From: Candidatus Cloacimonadota bacterium
GTDB taxonomy: Bacteria > Cloacimonadota > Cloacimonadia > JGIOTU-2
DNA: 47,677 nt
Reading direction: 5' to 3'
Assembly: GCA_030611765.1 (NCBI GenBank)
Contig: JAUWPE010000003.1
Span: 1 to 47,677 of the forward strand
Both the position numbers and the translations under genes were made by a program. Each line of letters begins with the position of its first letter. Within the stretch, counting starts at the first letter, position 1. The notes below the pieces were generated by a model. It was not told the origin of the DNA. It ran no database searches and saw nothing but the letters and a program-made list of their open reading frames with translations. Below, piece after piece: positions 32,982 to 42,011 of the stretch.

Positions 32982-35900
32982 TTAGAATAGCTCTTGCTGT
33001 GATTGCGGGTGTGAAGGTTTTTTCTTTTTCTTGTACTCTATTTTCTTTTCCTCAAGAAGCTCCTGCTCGATCGATTTAATGTAAGAGGATTGGGGAAAAT
33101 TACAAGTTTTTCCATAAATGAAGCGACTTTGGGCACCTGTCAGATACAGCAGGTTCCTTGCACGGGTCATACCAACATAGAACAATCTGCGCTCTTCATC
33201 TATGTTGCATTTTTTATTTTCGAATAATGAGTAGGGAAGTATGCCATCTTCACAACCTGCGATGAACACACAGTCAAATTCCAAACCTTTTGCAGAATGG
33301 AGTGTGAGCAGATTCACCCGTTCCAAAGTGAAGTCGTTTGTGTCAACACCGGAACCAAGAATTGCAAACTTCAGGAATGCATCAAAGTCATTATCAAATT
33401 TCTCGGTACAGTTAATCAATTTTTTAATAGATTCATCAAGTTGAGATATCTGTCCTTTAAAAAATCTCGCGATGATCATTTCAAGTGCTTGCTGCACGTT
33501 ATTTTCTATAAGACAGGTCTTAAGCTCGTTCAGGTCGGGGATGGTCAAAATATTCCGTTTGATAAGTTCATCTATGAGAAACATATTTCTCGGGTTGAGT
33601 GCAAGACGCAGCACATCGAGCACTGATTTTACGGGCTCTTCAAAGAAAAATGAATTTTCTGTTACTTTCTGATAGGGGATCGAATGGTCATTAAGCGCCT
33701 TTTCCAGCACAGGCATTTGTGCCTTCAGCCGACAAAGGATTGCAACTTCGGAAAGACTGCCCACTTTCGAGCCCTCGCTTCCATCGGTGATAGAACTGTC
33801 CATCGAGAAAAATCGCACACCGCCGATGAGTTTCTCGATCTCACGAGCTATAAATTCTGCTTCGCTTTTATCTGTGGCATGAGAAGAAATATTGATCTTC
33901 ACACCTTCCTGCAAACCGGAGAGTATTTCCTGCTCCTCAATAACCTGGTGGGAAGCTCTCAAAATTGTATTGGTGCAGCGGTAACTCTGCAGCAATGGAA
34001 TGATTGTTGTTTGGGTGTAATCCTTTTGAAATTTTTGGATTAAACCGACATCTGCACCACGAAAACCGTAGATTGCCTGATTTGGATCACCGATCGCTGT
34101 GATATTTGCCTGCTTTTCCGGCTTAATAAGTTTGATGAGCTGGTACTGTGCTGCATTGATATCCTGAAATTCATCAATTAGAATAAACTGTATTTTTTTC
34201 TGATATTTTTTCTGGATTTTCTGCTCGTTCTTTAAGAGCATGACCGGTTTATAGATCAGATCTTCAATATCAAAAAGATTGAACTGCCGCAGAGCTTTCT
34301 CGTATTTTGCAAAGAGTTCCTTAGTTGCTTTTTTTCTGATCTTTGATCGTGATATTGCCTGCTGCTTGATATGCGAAATTTCCTCATAAAGAGATTTTAC
34401 TTTTTTCTTATTACATCCCACTTTTTCGATAAGAAAACGCTGTTTTTCTGTTTCATCAAGAATACTGAATTGCGAATCCCGATTAAAATATGATGCATGC
34501 TCTTTGAGGATCGAGTAGCCATAAGAATGAAAAGTCGAGATCTGCAGCTCCTCTTTTGAGATGGTGTCCAATATTTTATCGAGCCGTTCCTTCATTTCCT
34601 CCGAAGCTTTATTGGTAAAGGTAACCGCAAGTATATTTGCCGGCTTGATACCTCGCTGTTTGATAAGATAAGCAATACGCGCCGTAAGTGTTCTTGTTTT
34701 GCCTGTTCCCGGTCCAGCCAAAATGAGTAGTGTTCCCGGATAGTGTTGTACTGCAAGCTTTTGATTTTCGTTGAGTTCCTCAAGAAAATCTGAAGGAGTT
34801 TGTTCAACTGCAGTTTTTTTTTCCTTCACGATAAAAAGCTCGGGTTCCGTTTCCTTTGTATATAACTTCTTAAATGATGCAATGTCAAAGTTGATGAGCG
34901 GTTTGGGTGGTGGGGCTTTTATCTCTTCAGTGAAATCTGAGAAAAGGGCTTCCTGGTTTTGCATATCCTTTATTTCATCCTTGGTGAAAACGCGAATAAT
35001 GCCGTATTCTCCATCAAATCCTTCCTCGATATGCACCTGTCCGTTACGCATCCTTCTAATGGCTTCGGTAAGGATTTCATTAGTTTTTTTCTGCAAATCA
35101 TCAAGTGGAGTATGTAAGAGAATATCAAACTCGGAAGTAAATTTTTGCAGCAACGCTTCATAAGCTTGAGCAACTTTTTTTGAATTTTTGCCTACACCGA
35201 GAATCTCTGAAAGAATTTCATCCAATGTGATAAGAGAATGGAATTTATCTCTGTGTGGTCTTGCTTTTGGATCGGATCTGTCTGCGAGCTGGGCAACGCG
35301 GTTGAGCACGCCAACAGTAACTTTTTTCCCGCAAACAGGGCAGATGCCTTTATGCTTGAGCGTTTCAACCGGATCCCAGCAAATGCCGCATTTTCTGTGT
35401 CCGTCAAAATGATATTTCCCTTCCTGGGGAAAGAACTCGACTGTTCCTAAAAATTGCTCATCATTACCGAATTTCATCGCATCACGAATTGCATGATAAC
35501 TCAGCTCTGTATCAAAAAAATTTGCTTCTCTACCAAGCTTTGATGGTGAGTGCGCATCAGAGTTTGAAATGAGGGTATATTTATCCAGAAATGAACAGAC
35601 CCAGTTCATCGGAGGGTCGGAAGAAAGCCCTGTTTCAACTGCGAAAATGTGTTCAGAAAGGTCGTCATAGCATTCTTCGATAGTATCAAATCCCGATTTT
35701 GAACCAAGTGCAGAAAACCAGGGCGTCCAGATATGTGCAGGAACAAGGAAGGAATCGTCCGAGCTTTCGAGCACAATTTCGAATAGATCGCGGGAATCCA
35801 AGCCGAGGATCGGCCTGCCGTCTGAAGTGATATTTCCTATTTGCGAGAGCTTGTTTTGAATCTTCTCAACAGTTTCGAAATCAGGTGCAAAAAGAACATT

Positions 35901-36203
35901 ATGTACCTTGCGGACTTTTCCGTTCTTTTTGTAGATATTGCTGATCTCAGCAGTAAGAATGAAGCGTGTTTGATTATGAAAATTGTATTTTTTAAATTCC
36001 TTTTTAAGTGTGAAAAGACCGGGCTCGGCAGGTTCGAGTTTTTCTTTCAGTTCCTTAAGCCATCCCGGATGAGAAAAATCTCCTGTCCCAACAACAGTGA
36101 TACCTTTTTTCTGCGCCCATTTGTCGAGTTCTTCGGGAATGAGACTTTTACTGGTGGCAATTGAAAAATGCGAGTGAATATGGAAATCGGCAATAAATTT
36201 CAT
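32982..36203 (-). CDS. Endonuclease Q-type PHP nuclease fused to a UvrD/PcrA-type helicase
   Basis: The protein has 1073 residues. The N-terminal ~410 residues match Endonuclease Q: PHP metal motif FHIHSH (His8, His10, His12), GTGDFSHPGW (Asp42, His45), SNSDAHSP (213-220), zinc site Cys272/275...Cys288/291, and RVAQLADR (302-309). EndoQ nicks DNA 5' of deaminated bases and abasic sites. After a linker comes a full SF1A helicase: Q-motif LNENQKLAVQH (477-487), Walker A AGPGTGKT (496-503), DEFQDINAAQY, GDPNQAIYGFRGAD, TLHSAKGLEFD and YVGMTRARNLLYL. The fusion suggests nicking followed by unwinding of the damaged strand. The C-terminal tail is lysine-rich. It is coupled to the zinc-ribbon gene. 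Confidence 0.92.
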   Translation of the reverse strand: MKFIADFHIHSHFSIATSKSLIPEELDKWAQKKGITVVGTGDFSHPGWLKELKEKLEPAEPGLFTLKKEFKKYNFHNQTRFILTAEISNIYKKNGKVRKVHNVLFAPDFETVEKIQNKLSQIGNITSDGRPILGLDSRDLFEIVLESSDDSFLVPAHIWTPWFSALGSKSGFDTIEECYDDLSEHIFAVETGLSSDPPMNWVCSFLDKYTLISNSDAHSPSKLGREANFFDTELSYHAIRDAMKFGNDEQFLGTVEFFPQEGKYHFDGHRKCGICWDPVETLKHKGICPVCGKKVTVGVLNRVAQLADRSDPKARPHRDKFHSLITLDEILSEILGVGKNSKKVAQAYEALLQKFTSEFDILLHTPLDDLQKKTNEILTEAIRRMRNGQVHIEEGFDGEYGIIRVFTKDEIKDMQNQEALFSDFTEEIKAPPPKPLINFDIASFKKLYTKETEPELFIVKEKKTAVEQTPSDFLEELNENQKLAVQHYPGTLLILAGPGTGKTRTLTARIAYLIKQRGIKPANILAVTFTNKASEEMKERLDKILDTISKEELQISTFHSYGYSILKEHASYFNRDSQFSILDETEKQRFLIEKVGCNKKKVKSLYEEISHIKQQAISRSKIRKKATKELFAKYEKALRQFNLFDIEDLIYKPVMLLKNEQKIQKKYQKKIQFILIDEFQDINAAQYQLIKLIKPEKQANITAIGDPNQAIYGFRGADVGLIQKFQKDYTQTTIIPLLQSYRCTNTILRASHQVIEEQEILSGLQEGVKINISSHATDKSEAEFIAREIEKLIGGVRFFSMDSSITDGSEGSKVGSLSEVAILCRLKAQMPVLEKALNDHSIPYQKVTENSFFFEEPVKSVLDVLRLALNPRNMFLIDELIKRNILTIPDLNELKTCLIENNVQQALEMIIARFFKGQISQLDESIKKLINCTEKFDNDFDAFLKFAILGSGVDTNDFTLERVNLLTLHSAKGLEFDCVFIAGCEDGILPYSLFENKKCNIDEERRLFYVGMTRARNLLYLTGAQSRFIYGKTCNFPQSSYIKSIEQELLEEKKIEYKKKKKPSHPQSQQELF

Positions 36204-36255
36204 GGTTTATTATAGGTCTTTCTAATTTTAAGTGGGTTGAAATATTGAAATAAAC

Positions 36256-36305
36256 GAATCTGAATTTCCAATATCCAACACGGAATAACCAATATCCATT
36301 TAACT
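36256..36305. repeat. CCAATATCC/GGATATTGG repeat, 3' flank of the four-helix-bundle gene
   Basis: On the minus strand it reads TGGATATTGGTTATTCCGTG then TTGGATATTGG. It reads into and apparently replaces the 3' end of the four-helix-bundle gene. A related segment (TTGGATATTCCGTG...GGTTGAATATTAGATATTG) lies upstream of that gene at 36627-36684. Confidence 0.65.
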
Positions 36306-36600
36306 ACACTCTCTCTTAACTCTTTTAAAGTTGCTTTCAATTTATTTATACTGTTAGATATTTCGCTTAACATATTGTTTTCCATTATTGTATTAATTGT
36401 CTAACGGAGTAAATAAAATCAGACCTAAATTCAGTATTTTGAGCTTCTCCATAATTCGCTGTAGGTGATGATCCGCTTTTCAGTATTTGAAATATGGTAT
36501 GTTTAACTGCCTTTGTTTCGGGTAGTTGCGCATAAACATGAATAATCTTAACCGAATAATCAATCAGACGTTCCTGCAAATCGAACTTTTTATGAATCAT
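36306..36600 (-). pseudogene. Four-helix-bundle (23S rRNA intervening-sequence type) protein, interrupted
   Basis: The first frame (36385-36600) encodes FDLQERLIDYSVKII, LPETKAVKHTIFQILKSGSSPTANYGEAQ and TEFRSDFIY, the hallmarks of this family, then stops early. The downstream frame supplies the missing helix, KLKATLKELRES. Between DFIY and KLKA lies a 65 bp insert (59 bp with inverted ends at 36351-36409 plus about 6 bp). Deleting it on paper joins the frames as DFIYKLKATLKELRES, as in intact relatives. The 3' end then runs into GGATATTGG repeat DNA. The start is ATG at 36598-36600. Confidence 0.8.
36351..36409. repeat. 59 bp insert with inverted ends inside the four-helix-bundle gene
   Basis: The ends CTGTTAGATA and TCTAACGGAG are imperfect inverted copies. 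The length equals that of the element at 170-228, whose ends are CCCCGTTAGATA/TATCTAACAGGG. The interior is AT-rich and different. With the adjoining TTTATA it accounts for the 65 bp that break the host frame. Confidence 0.6.
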
Positions 36601-36626
36601 TTTCTTTATTCTTTTCCTTCATTAAT

Positions 36627-36684
36627 TGGATATTCCGTGCCTGCCGAGCCATAGCCTAAGCGACGGCTGGTTGAATATTAGATA
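36627..36684. repeat. GGATATT repeat with GCCTGCC mini-insert, 5' flank of the four-helix-bundle gene
   Basis: TTGGATATTCCGT is interrupted by about 30 GC-rich bases (36640-36669, GCCTGCCGAGCC...GCGACGGCT) and resumes with GGTTGAATATTAGATATTG. The outer words mirror those downstream of the gene (36256-36305). Confidence 0.65.
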
Positions 36685-36724
36685 TTGTTTGCAACTTACC
36701 AACTCAATGCTCAAAAGATCCTTA

Positions 36725-37834
36725 TTATGTCGCAGTTCTGAAGAGTCCGATCAAGCCGATAGTTCCAAAGATAATATTTGCAAACCACGCAGCCATAACC
36801 GGTGAAAGCAGTTCATTGTAGCCGAGACTTTGTCCGAATCTGACCATTGAAATGTATAAAAAACAGATTGCAATTGCTACCACAAAGCCGATTCCCCGGG
36901 ATTTTCCTCTTTTTGAAATCGTGGCAAGTGGAATGCAGAACAGGATCATTATCACATTCACAAAAGGATATGCTATCTTCAGATTCATTTCCACCAGCTC
37001 TTTTTGATGTTTCTCACCAATTCTTCGTAAACGTTCAATATAATCCCGTAACTCGAATACAGTCATCTCATCAGGTTTTTTTGTGCTTTTTACCAGATCT
37101 TCGGGCTGTATGTGAATATCATCAAAATACTGTTCCTCAAAATTAATATATGAAACGAGTTTATTATCCTCGAATTCTCGAATGTAGCCATTATAAAAAG
37201 TTAGCTTCATATCTTGATCATCATTCTTGGTTTCTGTGTCCCAGAGTCCGTGTTCCGCATGTATCTTTTTCACAATATGACTGTCATTATTAAAGATAGA
37301 GATGTCTATATTCTTGATCTTGTTTTTGTAGCCATCAAGAAATCCGATATAGTACAAACGGTTCTTATCATCCTTATATTGAATGTCAGACCGGACCCTG
37401 ATGTCGGCTCTATTCTGTTTTTTTATCTTTACTCTTTCGATGTACACGAGTGTATCTTCTGCCCACGGCATGACTGTATCACCGAAAACAAATAAAAGTA
37501 TCGTGATAAGAAATCCAAAGGCAAAAAGAGGAACGGACATCCTTTTTATGCTTATGCCTGCGCTGCGAATTGCGACTGTTTCGTTGTGCTTGCTCATGTA
37601 TTGCATAAGGAAGAGTCCTGCAAGAAGGATCGCTACAGGAGATGAGAGCACCATAATATAGGGAATCCTGCAGAGGAAATAGAAAACCACATCCCAGAAT
37701 GCCGGATTCTCACTAAAAAACCTGCTCCATTTTTCAAAGAATTCAATAACCAGAAAAATTGCTGTGAAAGAACTTAGAATGATCATGTAGAGACGGGCAA
37801 AGCTTTTAAAGAGGTATTTATCAATTATTTTCAT
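36725..37834 (-). CDS. lptG: LptG-like permease of the LPS transport ABC system
   Basis: LptF and LptG form the membrane part of LptB2FG, which extracts lipopolysaccharide from the inner membrane. The 369-residue protein has the YjgP/YjgQ layout: three N-terminal helices (about 10-33, 48-75, 98-120) with VAIRSAGISIKRM between the second and third, a periplasmic beta-jellyroll (about 125-270), and three C-terminal helices beginning KIAYPFVNVIMILFCIPLA. It overlaps the preceding lptF by 14 nt. Assignment to LptG, not LptF, follows gene order and shorter length and is less certain than the family. Confidence 0.88.
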   Translation of the reverse strand: MKIIDKYLFKSFARLYMIILSSFTAIFLVIEFFEKWSRFFSENPAFWDVVFYFLCRIPYIMVLSSPVAILLAGLFLMQYMSKHNETVAIRSAGISIKRMSVPLFAFGFLITILLFVFGDTVMPWAEDTLVYIERVKIKKQNRADIRVRSDIQYKDDKNRLYYIGFLDGYKNKIKNIDISIFNNDSHIVKKIHAEHGLWDTETKNDDQDMKLTFYNGYIREFEDNKLVSYINFEEQYFDDIHIQPEDLVKSTKKPDEMTVFELRDYIERLRRIGEKHQKELVEMNLKIAYPFVNVIMILFCIPLATISKRGKSRGIGFVVAIAICFLYISMVRFGQSLGYNELLSPVMAAWFANIIFGTIGLIGLFRTAT

Positions 37835-39143
37835 CGGATGCTTCTGTTTTTTGCTTTCGTTTGAAGATGTTCTTTATTCGTTCAAGATGAATTATTTTTC
37901 GCTCCCGCATTGAATAGATCACAAGATACACGCCTGCGATAGTGAAGATAATATTCGAGATCCACATGCCGATAAATGGTGAGATGATCATCTTGTCTGC
38001 CAGCTCCTCGCCTGCAAAAAGCGATACGTAATACACCACAAAAACAAGCGAACTCACTGTAAATCCCATTCCCACGGAATTTGTCCGGGTCATCATGCCG
38101 ATGGGCGCTCCGATAAGGATGAATACAAGGCAGGCAAAGGCGATCGAGTATTTCTTGTCTACCTCCACCTGATACTTGCTGATCTCCCTGCTCAAGCTAT
38201 AAATACGTTGATCGTGAACTCTGATAAGATGTTTCAGTTTACTTATTTCTTTGTTATCTCCATCTTTCGGGTTCTCCGCTATTTCTACAAGCTGTGTTTC
38301 ATATTTTAGCTTTTCTTTGATCTTATTCTGTCGTTGAGTATCAAGTTCCCTGATGTGCTTTTTCATGTCCGAAGAGCTCATTTCTCTATCCCCACGCTGT
38401 GCAAGATGGGCTTCGCTCACACCGATGCCGAGGTCAGGGATTTTTATCAAGTACTTCTTGAATACAATAGTTGTATAATCCTGCGGATCATCTTTAGAAA
38501 TTTCGTGGATCAGTCCGTTATACAGCGTCGCATTCAGAGAATTCCCGCCATTGAAAAGCTCGATATTGCCGTATTCTGACGTGATTGTTTTGGGATATTT
38601 GCCGTTGTTCTTATCGTAAATAACGATTTCATTATAACGTTTGCCATCTTCAGATTTGTCATGAAAATAAAAATTGTAATCTTTCAATTCTGTGAACAGT
38701 CCGGGTTTGAGTTCCGAAGTGGGTCTGCGAGTGCTTATTTTAATTAAGAGATTTTTCAACTCAAAATTACTCTCCGGCAAAATGTGGTCGTTGAAGTAAA
38801 TCATAAAAAGAGAAATGAGGATCGCAACGATCACCACAGGCTTCATCATACTGTAAATATTGATGCCGCTTGCTTTAAATGCAGTGATCTCATTGTCCGA
38901 TGAGAGCCGACCAAATGCCATAATTGTGGCAACGAGCACAGCCATCGGGATAGCGAGAGCAAGCATAAAGGGTAAACTCAACACAAAAACCTGCGTGGTC
39001 GTCCAGAGGTCGAGATGCTTTGTGATGATGAGATTCAGCAGATCCAGCACTCTGTCCAGCAGCATAATGAAGGTGATCACCATGACTGAGAGTATAAAGG
39101 GACCTGCATGCTCCCTGAGAATATATTTAGATAGAATTTTCAT
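37821..39143 (-). CDS. lptF: LptF-like permease of the LPS transport ABC system
   Basis: From ATG 39143, with AAGG 7 nt upstream, the protein has 440 residues; an in-frame ATG-less extension to 39191 adds a poor sequence. It starts MKILSKYILREHAGPFI and has three helices with ITAFKASGINIYSMM, then a jellyroll with LKPGLFTELKDYNFYFHDK. A charged, coiled-coil-like insertion (about 270-340, MSSSDMKKHIRELDTQRQ) precedes the C-terminal helices SIAFACLVFILIGAPIG. That insertion makes it longer than LptG and is also seen in FCB-group homologues. LptB, LptC, LptA and LptD are not in the window. Confidence 0.88.
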   Translation of the reverse strand: MKILSKYILREHAGPFILSVMVITFIMLLDRVLDLLNLIITKHLDLWTTTQVFVLSLPFMLALAIPMAVLVATIMAFGRLSSDNEITAFKASGINIYSMMKPVVIVAILISLFMIYFNDHILPESNFELKNLLIKISTRRPTSELKPGLFTELKDYNFYFHDKSEDGKRYNEIVIYDKNNGKYPKTITSEYGNIELFNGGNSLNATLYNGLIHEISKDDPQDYTTIVFKKYLIKIPDLGIGVSEAHLAQRGDREMSSSDMKKHIRELDTQRQNKIKEKLKYETQLVEIAENPKDGDNKEISKLKHLIRVHDQRIYSLSREISKYQVEVDKKYSIAFACLVFILIGAPIGMMTRTNSVGMGFTVSSLVFVVYYVSLFAGEELADKMIISPFIGMWISNIIFTIAGVYLVIYSMRERKIIHLERIKNIFKRKQKTEASDENN

Positions 39144-39191
39144 TGAACGACCTTTCGCAGTGCAGTTTTTGAGATGGGGGAAAATTGTCAA

Positions 39192-39906
39192 TTTTTGGGA
39201 GAAAATAAATCAAATAAAATCTTAACCACGAAAAACACGAAAAAACACGAAAAAATAAATTTAAACAACCACAGAGGGCACAGAGAAACACAGAGATAAA
39301 AATAACCGAGAAGAAAAGCGAAGAGAGAAGAGCGAGGAAAGAATAAAAATCACGATCCGTCTTCATATCAACTATCGGGACGACGCTGTGGCAAGCCAGT
39401 CTTAGTTTCACTACTCTGTGATAAAACGGCGTAACATGCAGGTAGAGGAATTTTCGACTTGTGACAAGATAATTCCAAATAAAAAAGGGCATGTCATTCC
39501 CGTGAAAACGGGAATCCAGTTTATTAATAACAGCACGCAGATAAACGCAGATTGGGCAGATTTTGGCAGATATATATTGAATATTTTTAACCACAGAGAG
39601 CACAGAGAACACAGAGGAATTATCAAGTTAAAATTTTAAATATAATCAGTATTCCTTCTTTGCAGGATTTCACGGGGTAAATCAGTTTCATCAGCGTTAA
39701 TCTGTGTTCTATTCTTTTCAGATCCCCGAGTCATTCCCTTCGTGGCTGACTCGTGAAACGCAACACATGTTTATCAGCTTCATCAGCGTTTATCTGCGTT
39801 CTATTCTCTATTTTTAGCTCTTCGCGAATATTTGTCTTGACAGCTTTCTGAACAGATATTCCATTCATCACGAAGTTAAAAACTTAGCTTCGTAAAGAGA
39901 GGTAAA
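39192..39906. repeat. 715 bp repeat-packed spacer upstream of the beta-helix gene
   Basis: No gene is supported. In order it contains: ACCACGAAAAACACGAAAAAACACG (39224-39256); ACCACAGAGGGCACAGAGA (39269-39296); a TGTCATTCCCGTG/GGGAATCCAG hairpin (39492-39520); GCACGCAGATAAACGCAGATTG (39532-39553); ACCACAGAGAGCACAGAGAAC (39590-39612); and the left copy of the 156 bp repeat (39652-39807). TTGACA follows at 39837-39842, a possible -35 box for the next gene. Confidence 0.75.
39652..39807 (+). repeat. 156 bp direct repeat, left copy
   Basis: This copy is about 95% identical to 42040-42195. It contains TTTCACGGGGTAAATCAG, CAGCGTTAATCTGTGTTC, a CGAGTCA/TGACTCG hairpin (39726-39756) and CAGCGTTTATCTGCGTTC. 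The two copies lie in the same orientation, one on each side of the beta-helix gene. Confidence 0.9.
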
Positions 39907-41883
39907 ATGGAAAAAAAGATATTTTTATTAGTCTTTTCTTTATTGTGTGCGGGAATACTCGATGCAGCGATCCTCAATGTGCCGGCAGATTATGCAACAA
40001 TACAAGCTGGAATCGATGCAGCAAACACTCATGATACAGTCCTTGTTGATACAGGAACTTATGTTGAAAACATTAACTACAATGGGAAGAATATTACTGT
40101 CGCTTCATTATTTCTTACTACTGCTGATACTTCCTATATTTCGCAGACCGTGATTGATGGAGACAGTGTGGATAGCGTTGTGAAATTTATGAGTGGTGAA
40201 GATTCTACTGCTGTATTGTGTGGATTTACAATAACAAATGGTAGTGCTTATGTTGGTGGCGGGATTTACTGCGAAGAATGCTCCCCAAGTCTAATAAATG
40301 TAATAATCACAAGTAATACTGGCGGGTTATATTGTATTAATAATTCAAATCCGAATTTAGAGGATGTTACTATTATTAGAAATACAGGCAGGGGGATAAG
40401 CTGTTTTGATTCAAGTCCAATTTTAGAAAATGTAATAATAAAAGGAAATGCTCCTGGTGGTGGAATTTATTGTAATAATGCTAATATGAGTTTAAGCAAT
40501 GTTACTATTACCGGTAATTTTGCTAATAATTCGGGTGGTGGAATTTTATGTGCTGGGAATTCTTCCATTAGTTTTGATCCAGATAATCGGTGTAATATAT
40601 TTTTAAATTATGCAGGTTTTGGGAATGATTTATATGCTTTCGACTGTCCACCTATTAATGTAATTGTGGATACTTTTACAATTTTAGAACCTGACCAAAA
40701 TTTTGCATATCCCATTGATAATTTTACCTTTGATATTCTTCATAGTAAAGTAGAGCAGGTTAATAATAACCTGTATGTTAGTCCTGATGGTTCTGATGAT
40801 AATAGTGGATTATCTCCCGATGAGCCATTACTTACAATATCCTTGGCATTAATAAAAATTTATGCTGATAGTTTAAATCCCAATATAATACATTTAGCAA
40901 ATGGAATTTACTCACCTTCTCAAACAGGCGAGAGATTCTCTTTAAATTGCAGAAACTATGTTTCTTTACAGGGAGAAGATGTATCTTCTACTATCTTAGA
41001 TGGTGAAGAGACGAGTCGTATTTTATGTTGTTATAGTGATAATTATTTTTTCATAGATAATATGACTATTAAGAATGGCTTTGTTAGAGATGGTGGTGGT
41101 ATTTATTGTGGCAAATATTCCAGTCCTGATTTAAAAAACGTTATTATTAGCGGTAATAGTGCTGATGATTTTGGAGGTGGAATTCTCTGTTATGATAATT
41201 CTAATCCTAATGTAGTTAATGTTACTATTAGTGAAAATATATCTTTAGTTGGTGGTGGGATTTTTTGTCAAAATGCTAGCCCTTGTTTAATAAACTGTAT
41301 TCTCTGGAATGATACTCCGAACGAAATTACCGGCACTATAGCAGCAACTTATTCAGACATTCAGGGTGGATGGGCTGGAAGCGGCAACATTAATGCTGAT
41401 CCATTATTCGCAGATACATTAAATGAGGATTACCATCTCACTCAGGATTCTCCCTGCGTAGATACTGGAATTCCTGACACAACTGGACTTAATCTTCCAC
41501 CTTGGGATCTGGATGGAAATATTCGTGTTTGGGATGGTAATGGAAATGGGGTTGCTATAATTGATATGGGAGCATATGAATATGGCTCACCTTCATGCTC
41601 GATACATGAACCTGAAATCCCAGAAGAAAGTATAATATATAATTTCCCCAATCCAACAAGAAACTCAACAACAATCCAATATTCACTTAAAATGAATTCT
41701 CATGTTATGATAAGTATCTACAACATAAAAGGACAACTCGTTTATGAGCTTATAAATGAGACAAAACCTAAAGGAGAATATTCGGTTTTCTATAATACAA
41801 AAGAATTGAGTTCTGGAGTGTATTTTTATAAATTACAAACTGACGAAATTTCAGAAATTAGGAAGATGATTGTGATAAGGTAA
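39907..41883 (+). CDS. Secreted right-handed beta-helix protein with T9SS C-terminal sorting domain
   Basis: The 658-residue protein has a signal peptide (KKIFLLVFSLLCAGILDA, cut near 20). An N-terminal VPADYATIQAGIDAA motif, typical of pectate-lyase-like helices, follows. Two beta-helix blocks (about 95-225 and 370-480) have repeated GGGIYC...SNPNLxNVTIxxN turns, and a DUF1565-like YVSPDGSDDNSGLSPDEPLLTI segment (about 292-313) lies between them. The end has the type A sorting domain: NFPNPTRNSTTIQYSL, VMISIYNIKGQLV, and SSGVYFYKLQT...KMIVIR. It is probably exported by T9SS and anchored at the cell surface; its ligand is unknown. GAGAGG lies 5 nt before the ATG. Direct repeats of 156 bp flank it. 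Confidence 0.93.
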   Translation: MEKKIFLLVFSLLCAGILDAAILNVPADYATIQAGIDAANTHDTVLVDTGTYVENINYNGKNITVASLFLTTADTSYISQTVIDGDSVDSVVKFMSGEDSTAVLCGFTITNGSAYVGGGIYCEECSPSLINVIITSNTGGLYCINNSNPNLEDVTIIRNTGRGISCFDSSPILENVIIKGNAPGGGIYCNNANMSLSNVTITGNFANNSGGGILCAGNSSISFDPDNRCNIFLNYAGFGNDLYAFDCPPINVIVDTFTILEPDQNFAYPIDNFTFDILHSKVEQVNNNLYVSPDGSDDNSGLSPDEPLLTISLALIKIYADSLNPNIIHLANGIYSPSQTGERFSLNCRNYVSLQGEDVSSTILDGEETSRILCCYSDNYFFIDNMTIKNGFVRDGGGIYCGKYSSPDLKNVIISGNSADDFGGGILCYDNSNPNVVNVTISENISLVGGGIFCQNASPCLINCILWNDTPNEITGTIAATYSDIQGGWAGSGNINADPLFADTLNEDYHLTQDSPCVDTGIPDTTGLNLPPWDLDGNIRVWDGNGNGVAIIDMGAYEYGSPSCSIHEPEIPEESIIYNFPNPTRNSTTIQYSLKMNSHVMISIYNIKGQLVYELINETKPKGEYSVFYNTKELSSGVYFYKLQTDEISEIRKMIVIR

Positions 41884-41917
41884 CTCACGACTCAGCTTGC
41901 AAAGATGAGTCGGGGCG
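41884..41917 (-). repeat. CGAGTCGTG hairpin-2 half of the double-hairpin family
   Basis: CACGACTCAGCTTGCAAAGATGAGTCGGG is the complement of the second hairpin of the elements that flank the transposase. It lies directly after the beta-helix stop codon. Confidence 0.7.
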
Positions 41918-42011
41918 AAATGGGACGTAGATATACGCAGATTCAGCGGATTTTCGCAGATAAAGAATTAAATTTATTTTTCATCATTATATTTTCTGAA
42001 TCAGTGTTCAT

